This document shows positions 1-7,872 of a stretch of 13,420 bases of DNA, piece by piece; positions within the stretch are counted from its first letter, which is position 1, and every line of letters begins with the position of its first letter. Both the position numbers and the translations under genes were made by a program. The stretch is from Chitinivibrionales bacterium (GTDB lineage: Bacteria > Fibrobacterota > Chitinivibrionia > Chitinivibrionales > JANQEN01). The notes under the pieces were generated by a model, which ran no database searches, was not told the origin of the DNA, and worked only from the letters and a program-made list of their open reading frames with translations. The stretch lies in the NCBI GenBank assembly GCA_030593665.1, contig JAUVGS010000010.1:1-13420 (forward strand), given 5' to 3'.

Positions 1-76
1 GGTCGGTAGCTTGGTCGGTAACCTGCTCGGTAACCTGCTCGGTAACCTGCTCGGTAACCTGCTCGGTAACCTGCTC
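1..76. repeat. 12-bp coding tandem repeat (EQVT units)
   Basis: Five perfect copies of GGTAACCTGCTC lie at 17-76, followed at 1-16 by diverged copies and the window edge. Read on the minus strand each unit is GAG CAG GTT ACC, giving EQVT five times and then DQAT. The unit is a multiple of three, so gain or loss of copies keeps the frame. Perfect copies next to decayed ones suggest replication slippage. The full array length cannot be seen. Confidence 0.9.
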
Positions 77-1240
77 GGCCAACGGTATTATAACCTTAAA
101 GATATCTCCCTCAATCAATTCCGGTTTTGCATGCGAATAAATATGAACGAATTTCATCAGGTTCCTCACTCCTGAACCGAGTTCATCGGCCAGACCGATC
201 TCTTTAAACACCCGTGCGATCACCGGATTCTTCGGGTAGGGGGTAAAGTTATCGGGATTGATCACACCGCTGCCATGAGGCTTATTGCTATTTTCGGCAT
301 AAATCCTGTTTTTCTCGATTATCACTTTTGCCGGGAATGCGTTCATATATTCCCGGTGGATAAGAATATTTGAGGCGATTTCCCGGAAAATTTTATCCCG
401 TACGCAGATACGCTCGTCTGCTTCAAGATAGAAGGGGTCTGGTAAATGTTTTTGCGCGAATGCCGTGATTCGATCGTAACTGTCAATAAGATTAGTTCTG
501 ACATCATCGCGGTCGTCGTAGCGGTCGATATTTTCTCTTCGCAGGATCAAATCTGTTTTATGATGGGGTATAACAGACAGAATCGTTTCATCCTTGCCAA
601 ATAACAGTATCCCGGCCAGGGTAAACCCCTCCTTGTTGGTCTGGTAATCTTTTGTGTGCAGCTTCGCACTTTTAAGCACCTCGATGTCGGGCATGTCTTT
701 CCACGGATGATTATTTCTCTGAAACACGGCACGTTGCCGTGCCCGCCCAATAAGGTCGCTCCGCAGATCGGCAAGTTCACAATAGGGGTAGACCCGGTTT
801 TCCGTATAAAAAGTTTGTTTGTTCATATAAAGACTGGTGACTAACTGATGGTTATTGGTTATATCCAGATCACCATCCTGATTTCTGTCGAAAATTTTAC
901 CGTTGCATTTATGAACCTGCGAGCTCTCGGGAATGTAGATGTATAAAATGTGTTTCCCATCTATTTCAATCTGCTCTATAGATATATAAACGGAAGGTAT
1001 AATTTTTTCCGGATTATTGATTGCGGTGACGAAGTCGATTTTTATCTGGTCGATGTAGTCCGGATTTATCCCGGTAATGGCACCCGTATCATTGACCCCA
1101 AGAAGAAGCTCCCCGCCATGCCGGTTTAAAAATGCACACACGGTCTCATAGACATCCTTGTTTATGGCTGTTTTACACTCCTTAAACTCAATGCGGAGGC
1201 CTTCTCCTTCATGTATTATGGATTGTATTTTTGTTTTCAC
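1..1240 (-). CDS. Schlafen AlbA_2 / ATP-binding domain protein, C-terminus off the left edge
   Basis: The frame is open for 413 codons from a GTG at 1240 to the window edge. The start codon overlaps the stop of the upstream gene (GTGA) and has GGAG six bases before it. Residues about 14-125 look like the Schlafen AlbA_2 domain: an IEFKE motif at 17-21 and NRHGGELLLGVND at 39-51. Residues about 283-385 resemble the GHKL-like ATPase half of COG2865-type proteins: FREIASNILIHREY at 285-298 and ADELGSGVRN at 351-360. From residue 389 the protein enters an EQVT tetrapeptide repeat that continues to the edge; in this family such linkers usually lead into a C-terminal winged helix, which would lie outside the window. 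Family members are generally annotated as putative regulators or ATP-binding proteins; some Schlafen-like domains are nucleases. The exact role is unknown. It is a divergent paralogue of the gene just upstream. Confidence 0.85.
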   Translation of the reverse strand, partial: MKTKIQSIIHEGEGLRIEFKECKTAINKDVYETVCAFLNRHGGELLLGVNDTGAITGINPDYIDQIKIDFVTAINNPEKIIPSVYISIEQIEIDGKHILYIYIPESSQVHKCNGKIFDRNQDGDLDITNNHQLVTSLYMNKQTFYTENRVYPYCELADLRSDLIGRARQRAVFQRNNHPWKDMPDIEVLKSAKLHTKDYQTNKEGFTLAGILLFGKDETILSVIPHHKTDLILRRENIDRYDDRDDVRTNLIDSYDRITAFAQKHLPDPFYLEADERICVRDKIFREIASNILIHREYMNAFPAKVIIEKNRIYAENSNKPHGSGVINPDNFTPYPKNPVIARVFKEIGLADELGSGVRNLMKFVHIYSHAKPELIEGDIFKVIIPLAEQVTEQVTEQVTEQVTEQVTDQATD

Positions 1241-2709
1241 CTTTCTCCTTCCAAAAACTTCTTGCCGGTTTCTGTCAACCGGTATTTCTGAAGCCTGCTT
1301 TGGGGCTTTTCGGGTATGGTGCGCTCAATAAAGCCTTCGATGAGCATTTCCCGAAGGATTTTGTGAAGTTGCCCTGACGGCATTTGTTGACCCAGTTGTT
1401 TTGCGATTAAGGACCTGTTGTATTCGCCTTTAATCAAAATTTCCATAACCCTCGCCATGAGCGACTCCGGCTGTGAGTCTAGCTGTGACTCTAACTGCGA
1501 CTCTAGCTGAGGTTCCGCCTGTTCAGCGATTTTATTTTCTATAGGCGAAAATGTTATTACGACGGATGTTGTTCTTTCACTCCAAGTTGGTGATATGTTA
1601 CCATTGGCTTTGCACCAGTCGATAATATTCAACGTACCGCTTCCCCAGCGCTCGATAATACCAGCGCGGTAGAAAACGCTTGCGATAATGGGATTCCATG
1701 GTTTCGATTCATGTGGTTCCGTCAAATGTTGCGGTGTAATACCAAAATGTAACTCGCCGGGATTTATTATCTCCAGAGAGTTATCATACATTGCAACGGC
1801 AACCGCACCTCCTGGTACTGTGTAGTCTCGATGACAAAAAGCATTTGCCAATGCTTCTCGTGTAGCACGTGGAGGATATGCCGGTTGATCTTTTCGTATT
1901 AGTTTTCCTGGTATCACTTTTCCGGCGATCGGAACATGGTCCATAAGAAACGATTCCGCCTTCCGCATAAGCGAAAAGGCATTGTCCCAGTATTGCCGGT
2001 TATCGATGAAATCCCCAGTTCGCGTATTACCACGAAAACGGGCAAGACGAAGGCTGCACTGTGGATAATGCGCTTCAAGTTGAAGATTCTTGCCATAGAG
2101 GACGATTGCAGCATTAATAAGATGGTCGTTGATAATTAAACCGAGCCCGAGTAGAAGAGTCTGTATATCGTTTTTTTTCGGAGGTTCCATACGACCTGCT
2201 GAAACAGCATTCTCGATCGTTGCCATTATCTCAGTATCGTCAAGGTCATTAATAGTCACCCAATCCGCAGCAGGTTCGTTTTCCCAGCGACGAGCAGCGT
2301 GTAGAATATCAATTAAGCGACGATGATACTCATCCACCGGCATTGGAACTGTTGTAGCCCCGTGCCGAATGTATGCACGGCCCTTAAATGTATATACCGA
2401 ACGACCTCTTGAAGCACGTACCGCAATAACCCATTTACCGTTATCAAGCAAAACTTTCTCGATTTCCGGAAATACCGGTGGATCAATCAGACGCAACTCT
2501 GCCGCAACATCTTCCATTGTTGCGGAACCGATCTCCTGACCGACCACATTCCCATTATTGTCAACGCCAAAGACGATATACCCCCCTTTACTATTAAGCA
2601 ATGCACAAGCGGTTTTCGTCGCCACAGTCCGCTGCCCCGTCGAACGCTTAAATTCAACGGTATCGGACTCTCCTGAAGAAATGATTGCTTTTAATTGTTT
2701 CAGGTTCAC
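1237..2709 (-). CDS. Schlafen AlbA_2 / ATPase / winged-helix protein (COG2865-like)
   Basis: Complete protein of 490 aa from a GTG start. Residues about 13-125 form an AlbA_2 domain: TVEFKRS at 17-23, then ALLNSKGGYIVFGVDNNG at 36-53. Residues about 280-387 form the ATPase-like domain: REALANAFCHRDY at 284-296, a LEIINPGEL segment at 312-320 and ERWGSGT at 353-359. A four-unit QLES-type linker (401-416) precedes a winged-helix region (about 417-485) with RSLIAKQLG as a helix-turn-helix candidate. The start is supported by the normal distance to the AlbA_2 motif. No strong ribosome binding site is seen, but the GTG overlaps the stop of the truncated lipoprotein ORF, so translational coupling is likely. 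Its own stop overlaps the next AlbA_2 gene. Likely a cytoplasmic nucleic-acid-binding regulator; a defence role is possible but not shown. Confidence 0.88.
   Translation of the reverse strand: MNLKQLKAIISSGESDTVEFKRSTGQRTVATKTACALLNSKGGYIVFGVDNNGNVVGQEIGSATMEDVAAELRLIDPPVFPEIEKVLLDNGKWVIAVRASRGRSVYTFKGRAYIRHGATTVPMPVDEYHRRLIDILHAARRWENEPAADWVTINDLDDTEIMATIENAVSAGRMEPPKKNDIQTLLLGLGLIINDHLINAAIVLYGKNLQLEAHYPQCSLRLARFRGNTRTGDFIDNRQYWDNAFSLMRKAESFLMDHVPIAGKVIPGKLIRKDQPAYPPRATREALANAFCHRDYTVPGGAVAVAMYDNSLEIINPGELHFGITPQHLTEPHESKPWNPIIASVFYRAGIIERWGSGTLNIIDWCKANGNISPTWSERTTSVVITFSPIENKIAEQAEPQLESQLESQLDSQPESLMARVMEILIKGEYNRSLIAKQLGQQMPSGQLHKILREMLIEGFIERTIPEKPQSRLQKYRLTETGKKFLEGER
1462..1509. repeat. 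Four degenerate 12-bp coding repeats (QLES units)
   Basis: Four 12-base units on the minus strand encode QLES, QLES, QLDS and QPES (residues 401-416). They differ at a few bases, so this array is older or under less slippage than the EQVT array in the neighbouring paralogue. It sits at the same place in the protein, between the ATPase-like domain and the winged helix. Confidence 0.75.
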
Positions 2710-2954
2710 ACTAATCGCCCTGTTTCTATGCCTTCTTTTAATACTGCATCAGCGGAATCGGCATTCACACTAACCAGCACGTCCTTGATCGGTATTTCAC
2801 CCATAATGCCGTAGATATAACCGGTAATTGAGCCGTGCGGTTTTAAATCTTCTGAAACATCAGGACCGGCCGGTTCTTCGGTGCAGGTGAGAAAAAGAAA
2901 AAGAATAATCGAAAATAATGCAATAAGGCTGTTTCTCTTAGCAGAATAACTCAT
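2706..2954 (-). pseudogene. Truncated duplicate of the multidomain lipoprotein start (82 aa)
   Basis: The ORF begins with MSYSAKRNSLIALF, a signal peptide ending in FLTC-TEEPAGPD, followed by the start of a carboxypeptidase-regulatory-like domain. By hand alignment 41 of 49 residues match the N-terminus of the 1182-aa lipoprotein encoded at 3107-6655. Similarity stops after VNADSA, and the ORF ends 14 residues later (DAVLKEGIETGRLV). The start at 2954 is chosen because a GGGGGG ribosome binding site lies just upstream and the position matches the intact gene; the longer frame above it is the relic tail of another gene. Its stop overlaps the GTG of the AlbA_2 gene by four bases. It may still be translated, as a short lipoprotein or as a leader coupling translation to the AlbA_2 gene. 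Function is lost or unknown. Confidence 0.75.
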
Positions 2955-3019
2955 GTATCCCCCCTGATATAATCTTTGACCTTTAATTGTTAAAATGCAA
3001 ATACACATTTTATTCTTAT
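2752..3019. repeat. Duplicated block, copy of 6462-6717
   Basis: This stretch parallels 6462-6717: the same order of CsgG-like gene tail, short spacer, G-rich ribosome binding site, signal peptide and first half of the regulatory-like domain. At 2990-3019 the minus strand still reads IRIKCVFAF-stop, against IRIKCVYAF-stop at 6688-6717. Upstream of this the copy soon meets an in-frame stop, so the rest of the second CsgG-like gene is absent. Divergence of about a fifth of positions in places shows the duplication is not recent. Confidence 0.85.
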
Positions 3020-3106
3020 TTCATTTTATTTCAAAAATCTGATGCTTTTTTCCACTTACAGAGCGCTTCAAATAGTAACCTTATCACAACTACTTCTTTT
3101 TGGTTT

Positions 3107-6100
3107 CTATGGGTCTTTGTAAATGAAGCCGAAGTCTTCGTAACGCAAACCAACAAGCTTTACTTCGTCTATATACAGCTCTGCTTCTGTACCGTCATGT
3201 TGTGCAATATCTAAGTTTACGACACGATCTTTACCGTCATCCCACGTCCAACCATTTTGCGCAGGTGGGTCCCATGGTACTGGTTCAAGTGAACTTACCG
3301 GGATTTGAATTGTCTGCCATGTATCATTTAACGTTATATCACACCCATACCATCCACAAACATACGTAGAACCTATATCGTATGTCGTAATTTGAACTCG
3401 TATATTTCCAGTACCCTTTATTCGTAGAACAACGGCCTTTAGATTAGAAAAATTCCATAAGAAAAAATCATCCACATGTTGCCATTCCGGCGATTTTGTG
3501 GTGTCGTACATAATACAAGCAATTCCTGCCCATGAAGGGAGCGGGACTGGTTTAAGCTTTACTTGAAGATAATTATCACTCACCATAGCGTCAAAATTAT
3601 CACTGATTATAGAGTCAAAGCTGTCTGTAGTAAACACAATTGGAGTTCCATCCCTGCTTTCAACGGAAGAGCCATTTTTGTCATAATAAGCCAGCCAAAC
3701 CCCGCTTCTTCTATTTATATTTCCTTGAGTATATTCTCTTGCAGCAGCTATGTTATTCTGGCTTGGCCGATCTCCAAACCTGTTAGAGAAATCATCTACA
3801 ATCACTCCATCATACACATATACAGTCCAACTTAACGTATCATACCCATTCCTTCGATCAGTAACTTGTACTGTAACAGGATGCTGTCCTTCATTGCCTG
3901 TTTGTGGGGTCCATGATATTTGTCCCGTTAATGAATCAATTATCATCCCAACAACACTGCTTAAAAAGGAATATCGTAAAGTATGGCCATCAGGATCTAG
4001 TGCATCTAAATCCGTTGAGTAGTTTAAATCTATATACCCATTTCGAGCCAGAGAAGTGTCAGAAATAAAATAGGGTGCACTATTCCTTTTTACGCTTAAT
4101 ATCGCCCCATCACTGGTATCCTTATCAACATAGTTACTGACAATACATTTATATATTGAACCACTATCTGTCAAATCCGGGTAGAAGGCAAATGAGCTAT
4201 CCGTCGCCGATGTAATAGTATTCCCATTTTCCAGCCATTGAAAGGAAAACGGTCGTGAACCATTTGCCGAAACGTTAAACATAACAGAATCACCAATTAC
4301 AATAGATTGGGAGATTGGATGTCCCGTAACCCGGGGAGGTTCGAGCACTACCAATACTACTTCATTGCTTGTATCCGATCCGAAATCATTTTCTACAATA
4401 CAGAAGTATCGACTATCATTATCATTTAATGTGGTAGAAGGAATAGTATAATAATTTTCTATTGCACCACTAATCAGTGTCCCATTTTTAAACCATGTAT
4501 ATCTTAACGTTGGAGTCCCGATAGCTTGAATAATAAAACTCCCTGTATCACCCACTGCAACAGTATCTGATTGAGGCTCGGTAATAATCCGGGCGCCGGC
4601 ATTATTGCTTGTATCGTAAACTGAAATATTCCAATTTAAGGTATCATATCCACCATTATTATCAGTCACTTGAATAGAAACCTGATGAGCACCGGTATCG
4701 ATAACCTGTGGCGTCCAGTTAATAATGCTGGTATCTCCATGAGAAGTAAGTGACATTCCTGACACACTATCAAGGAAAGAAAATATGAGCGTGTCTCCAT
4801 CAGGGTCATTTGCAACAACTGTATCTTGATACTCATCACTTACCGTTGCGATATTAGTCATTGAGGCAGAATCGGTAGTAAACATTGGTGGCTTGTTTAC
4901 CTGTGATTCTCCAACAGAAAACCGCCAGCTATCCCCAACACCTTTCTCCATTCCCCGCTTGGCAACAATTTTCCACGAATACGATACACCGCTGTCCACC
5001 GGCAGACAAGCCGTTGTATCCGTTATATTTGCCAGTTGAATAGTTTCCGCCGGGAAGTTAAGCGAATCAAGGTACACATCATACGTTACCTCCGTGTCCT
5101 TTACAGGATGCCAGCACAGGGTCACGGTATCGGTGGTATAAATGGTGTCGTTATTCACCGGCGTTATATTTTGCGGTATTCCCAATAACGGTTCTTTTAC
5201 TATTACCGTAACCGTGTCCGAATCTACATTGTTATCAATATCAACAACCCGGAATACGGCATAACAGGTGTCTACATTCCGGTAGGTGTGCGCAACAGAA
5301 GTACTATCATATACCTTAGCCGAACCGTCCCCAAAGTCCCATGATACCGAGTCAATCCCGCCAAAGGGATCATACGCTTCTCCATAAAAATATGCTGCCT
5401 CATTTTTCCCTATCGTTACGGTATCGGTAAAGGGGCCGCTCATAGCAGCAGAACCTTTTGCAGTTGCCTCAGGTTTAACCGTTGCTATCGTGACTTTAAA
5501 AACCTGCCCCTGAGAATGCTGATCTGTAGCGCTTATTGCTTCTATACTAACCTGTATTACCTTGTTCTGAGAGAGTGATTTGAGGGTGTCGATCGCTATT
5601 GAAAGCGTTGGTTCAGTGGTTTCGTAATCCCTGAAGGAGAGCTGGCCCGATAACCGCCATTGAAATGTCTCTATTATGGTAGCAGAATCAACAGTCGGAA
5701 ACACGGGTATTTGCGCGATTATATCCGCCTCATTAACGATAATATCGTTGACATACAAGGCCATGCCGTTGCCGTTCACCAGATCGACAACCGGCCGCAG
5801 ATAGATATCAATTTTAGTAAAAGAGCCTTCACTGACTATAAATCCGATTGTCGAACCGTAGAATTTCTTGTTGCCGGGAACAAAGATATTGACATGCTCA
5901 TTTGTGGGCACATTCGTCAACAGATAATTACCATTGCTGTCAGTCGTATCGACAAGCCCGCCTCCGACGGCCGCGACAATCGATATACTATCGATGGGTG
6001 TGCCGCTGGTATCATACACGGTGCCATACACGGTCGCACCGCCGCCTCTCAGCTTTATATCCGAAATAACCGTGGTATCGTCAGGAATGCATTGAATAGA

Positions 6101-6655
6101 GCTGTCCGAACAAAAACCGATACCCGTTTTTGCACAAATCAATTTTATTCCCGGTATTTTTGGTATTTTTGCCAGGAAAAACGAGCCGTCAATCCCGGTC
6201 AGGGTACTCAGAGGATAGCCGGCCAGAGCAACGCCGGCGCCCGGAACAGGGGCGCCGTTAAACACAACCCTTCCTGCAATCATATACGATGCAAGCGAAA
6301 GCCTGACCGTATCATCAAGCGTATCATCCACACCTGTGGTAATAGTAACAGAAAAGGACGAATCATTATCATATTCCCGATGGGTAAAGCGAAGGGTGTA
6401 AGTTCCTGCCAGTACCTGTCCAACGGTAAACTTACCGGTTCCATCACTGACCCCGGCCTGGGCGGAATCAGCATTCACGCTGACCAGCACGTCCTTGAGC
6501 GGCGTTTTATCCATAATGCCGTAGATATAGCCTGTAATTGAGCCGTGCGGTTTTAAATCGGGGTCGATATCCGGGCCTGCCGGTTCTTCAGTGCAGGTGA
6601 TAAAAAGAAAAAGAAGTAAACAAATGGTCATTATTAAAGAAGTGATGTGTTTCAT
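3107..6655 (-). CDS. Large multidomain surface lipoprotein with carbohydrate-binding-like C-terminus
   Basis: Encodes 1182 aa from the ATG at 6655, preceded by GGGGGA. The N-terminus is a signal peptide with a lipobox-like FITC (Cys21; threonine at -1 is non-standard). Approximate domains in order: three carboxypeptidase-regulatory-like beta domains (37-120, 125-202, 206-288); an unassigned beta-rich stretch (300-400); PKD (405-486, with VSWDFGDGS at 437-445); FN3-like (493-582); cadherin/He_PIG-like (588-681, ANDPDGD); two Ig-like domains (688-771 and 773-856, each with a central Trp and a YxC); a second cadherin/He_PIG-like domain (857-949, ALDPDGH); and a C-terminal jelly-roll-like module (950-1171) opening with VDDFSN and rich in Trp, resembling CBM11/CIA30-type domains. 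Probably anchored in the outer membrane and displayed, binding a polysaccharide. It starts 32 bases after the CsgG-like gene stop, so the two are probably cotranscribed. No catalytic domain is seen. Confidence 0.9.
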   Translation of the reverse strand: MKHITSLIMTICLLLFLFITCTEEPAGPDIDPDLKPHGSITGYIYGIMDKTPLKDVLVSVNADSAQAGVSDGTGKFTVGQVLAGTYTLRFTHREYDNDSSFSVTITTGVDDTLDDTVRLSLASYMIAGRVVFNGAPVPGAGVALAGYPLSTLTGIDGSFFLAKIPKIPGIKLICAKTGIGFCSDSSIQCIPDDTTVISDIKLRGGGATVYGTVYDTSGTPIDSISIVAAVGGGLVDTTDSNGNYLLTNVPTNEHVNIFVPGNKKFYGSTIGFIVSEGSFTKIDIYLRPVVDLVNGNGMALYVNDIIVNEADIIAQIPVFPTVDSATIIETFQWRLSGQLSFRDYETTEPTLSIAIDTLKSLSQNKVIQVSIEAISATDQHSQGQVFKVTIATVKPEATAKGSAAMSGPFTDTVTIGKNEAAYFYGEAYDPFGGIDSVSWDFGDGSAKVYDSTSVAHTYRNVDTCYAVFRVVDIDNNVDSDTVTVIVKEPLLGIPQNITPVNNDTIYTTDTVTLCWHPVKDTEVTYDVYLDSLNFPAETIQLANITDTTACLPVDSGVSYSWKIVAKRGMEKGVGDSWRFSVGESQVNKPPMFTTDSASMTNIATVSDEYQDTVVANDPDGDTLIFSFLDSVSGMSLTSHGDTSIINWTPQVIDTGAHQVSIQVTDNNGGYDTLNWNISVYDTSNNAGARIITEPQSDTVAVGDTGSFIIQAIGTPTLRYTWFKNGTLISGAIENYYTIPSTTLNDNDSRYFCIVENDFGSDTSNEVVLVVLEPPRVTGHPISQSIVIGDSVMFNVSANGSRPFSFQWLENGNTITSATDSSFAFYPDLTDSGSIYKCIVSNYVDKDTSDGAILSVKRNSAPYFISDTSLARNGYIDLNYSTDLDALDPDGHTLRYSFLSSVVGMIIDSLTGQISWTPQTGNEGQHPVTVQVTDRRNGYDTLSWTVYVYDGVIVDDFSNRFGDRPSQNNIAAAREYTQGNINRRSGVWLAYYDKNGSSVESRDGTPIVFTTDSFDSIISDNFDAMVSDNYLQVKLKPVPLPSWAGIACIMYDTTKSPEWQHVDDFFLWNFSNLKAVVLRIKGTGNIRVQITTYDIGSTYVCGWYGCDITLNDTWQTIQIPVSSLEPVPWDPPAQNGWTWDDGKDRVVNLDIAQHDGTEAELYIDEVKLVGLRYEDFGFIYKDP

Positions 6656-6717
6656 ACGAGTCCCCCGGAATAACATTTATGTTTTTGTTAAAATGCATAC
6701 ACACATTTTATTCTTAT
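6462..6717. repeat. Parent copy of the duplicated block (see 2752-3019)
   Basis: Covers the last nine codons and stop of the CsgG-like gene, the intergenic spacer with its G-rich ribosome binding site, and the first 65 or so codons of the lipoprotein. This is the intact context from which the truncated copy near 2752-3019 derives, or with which it shares a common duplicated ancestor. Confidence 0.85.
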
Positions 6718-7638
6718 TTTATCCTTAAAATTCGACGAGAAATACAATTGAAATTTCTTCTTTGACTGATTTCCGGCAATAGCAGCATCAATCAGATTAA
6801 GAATCCATACACTGCCGGTGATAATACCACCGATTACTGCGCGGTCAAATTTATCTATATACTCGTCATAATAGATATCGCATGTATCTTCCCACTCTGG
6901 CCATGTAATTTTTTCTTGTTCTATCATATCCCACAATTTCCCGCTCTTCCATAAACCGTAATAGTCATCGTATTCACGATGTGCACTATATGAAGACAGT
7001 ATAAGCCCGATCTGTGTACCGAGCGCTCCCAGCCCCACAACAAGACTGATAGTACCGCGTACATTTCGATCCGAATAGTACTGCCCCCATCCCGGTACCA
7101 GGAGGCTCCTGAAAAGAGAGGAGGTCACCCGGTTCTTCTCTGAAAGCAGGTCCTTTGTAAAACTGTCCAATCGGGAGGGGATAACGGTTACTGTGGCGCT
7201 GGAAACTATCTCTGTTGTTTCTGTCTTTATCAGCTTTGCGACAATGCTGTAGTTGCCAAATGACTTGAAAATCGAACCGGTGAGGATATATTTCGCGGCC
7301 AGAACTTTGCCGATCTCAATAGAACTGTTTTCATTCGCATAATCCGACCGGGAAAGATTAATCTCCTCAACCACCTTTTTAAACTCGGTACGGTCAACGA
7401 GTAAAAAGGCGCCTTTCTTCTGAAGAATAACAACGATATACTCTGAAATGCTCAATCCATAGGCATCATTCCCGGTTTTGTCTTCGAAGGGAATAACCAC
7501 AACTTTAGCCGATAGTATCGACGGTGGAAGGGAATCAACCAGCGATGTGCATAGCGATGTAAGATTCTTTGTGACCTGATCCGCGTGTGAAGAGGAAACA
7601 ACCATAAAAATTGATAAGAGCAGTGCTAATACTCGCAT
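6688..7638 (-). CDS. Exported CsgG-like protein fused to a DUF5683-type membrane region
   Basis: 316 aa. Residues 1-19 are a signal peptide (cleavage likely after SSHA). Residues about 43-152 look like the CsgG/LpoB/FlgO-type fold: AKVVVIPFEDKTGND, then SISEYIVVILQKKGAFLLVDRTEFKKV in two adjoining segments, then LAAKYILTGSIFK. Residues about 173-215 match the DUF5683 signature, RSLLVPGWGQYYSDR followed by a Gly-rich hydrophobic segment; a second hydrophobic stretch spans 267-288. The family senses or assembles in the cell envelope; no canonical lipobox is seen, so it may be periplasmic or membrane-inserted through its C-terminal half. An AAGAGG site lies upstream of the ATG. Its 3' end was included in the duplication found near 2990-3019. 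Adjacent lipoprotein gene suggests a shared envelope role. Confidence 0.85.
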   Translation of the reverse strand: MRVLALLLSIFMVVSSSHADQVTKNLTSLCTSLVDSLPPSILSAKVVVIPFEDKTGNDAYGLSISEYIVVILQKKGAFLLVDRTEFKKVVEEINLSRSDYANENSSIEIGKVLAAKYILTGSIFKSFGNYSIVAKLIKTETTEIVSSATVTVIPSRLDSFTKDLLSEKNRVTSSLFRSLLVPGWGQYYSDRNVRGTISLVVGLGALGTQIGLILSSYSAHREYDDYYGLWKSGKLWDMIEQEKITWPEWEDTCDIYYDEYIDKFDRAVIGGIITGSVWILNLIDAAIAGNQSKKKFQLYFSSNFKDKIRIKCVYAF

Positions 7639-7802
7639 ATATACCTGTACCTCTTACTGTCCTGGAAGAAAAAAGGGTCGCCGGAAAATGGCCCCCACCG
7701 TTTAACCCTATATTTATAAGAACAATAATATAATAAACCCGACATTCCTATCGGTAAATTATCTCGATTATTATTGCCCTTGAGTTCGAACATCTTTTTC
7801 AT
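7626..7802 (-). CDS. Possible small ORF (58 aa), doubtful
   Basis: Starts MKKMFELKGNNNRDN with a GAGGGAA ribosome-binding-like site about eight bases upstream, and its end overlaps the start of the CsgG-like gene by 13 bases in another frame. The predicted peptide has no signal peptide, no clear membrane segment and no recognisable family. The overlap and ribosome site favour a leader or coupling ORF; composition does not distinguish it from chance. Confidence 0.25.
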   Translation of the reverse strand: MKKMFELKGNNNRDNLPIGMSGLLYYCSYKYRVKRWGPFSGDPFFFQDSKRYRYICEY

Positions 7803-7827
7803 GGAACATTCCCTCTTGTCACTGCAG

Positions 7828-7860
7828 GCATCCATCCCGGGGTAAAACCGGGATGGATGC
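7828..7860 (-). terminator. Perfect 13-bp stem-loop after the 233-aa protein gene
   Basis: Arms GCATCCATCCCGG and CCGGGATGGATGC pair perfectly around a 7-base loop, beginning 12 bases past the stop of the gene at 7873-8574. There is no T-run on either side, so it is not a standard intrinsic terminator. It could be a partial terminator, an mRNA-stabilising intercistronic hairpin that lowers downstream expression, or a protein-binding palindrome. Confidence 0.45.
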
Positions 7861-7872
7861 GGCGTTTGTCCC

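Noticed and set aside
17..76. The regular 12-bp array as a CRISPR or iteron array
   Set aside because: Units are directly adjacent with no spacers, stay in frame with a coding sequence and encode EQVT.
547..780. Minus-strand frame within the left-edge AlbA_2 gene
   Set aside because: Overlaps the true AlbA_2 frame out of phase and shows no family features.
2706..3008. Longer 100-codon version of the truncated lipoprotein ORF starting MCICILT
   Set aside because: The extra 18 residues lie over the relic tail of the CsgG-like gene and the spacer, and the extension has no ribosome site. The start at 2954 matches the intact gene.
6280..6474. Second minus-strand frame within the lipoprotein gene
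   Set aside because: Out-of-phase shadow of the regulatory-like domains of the lipoprotein.
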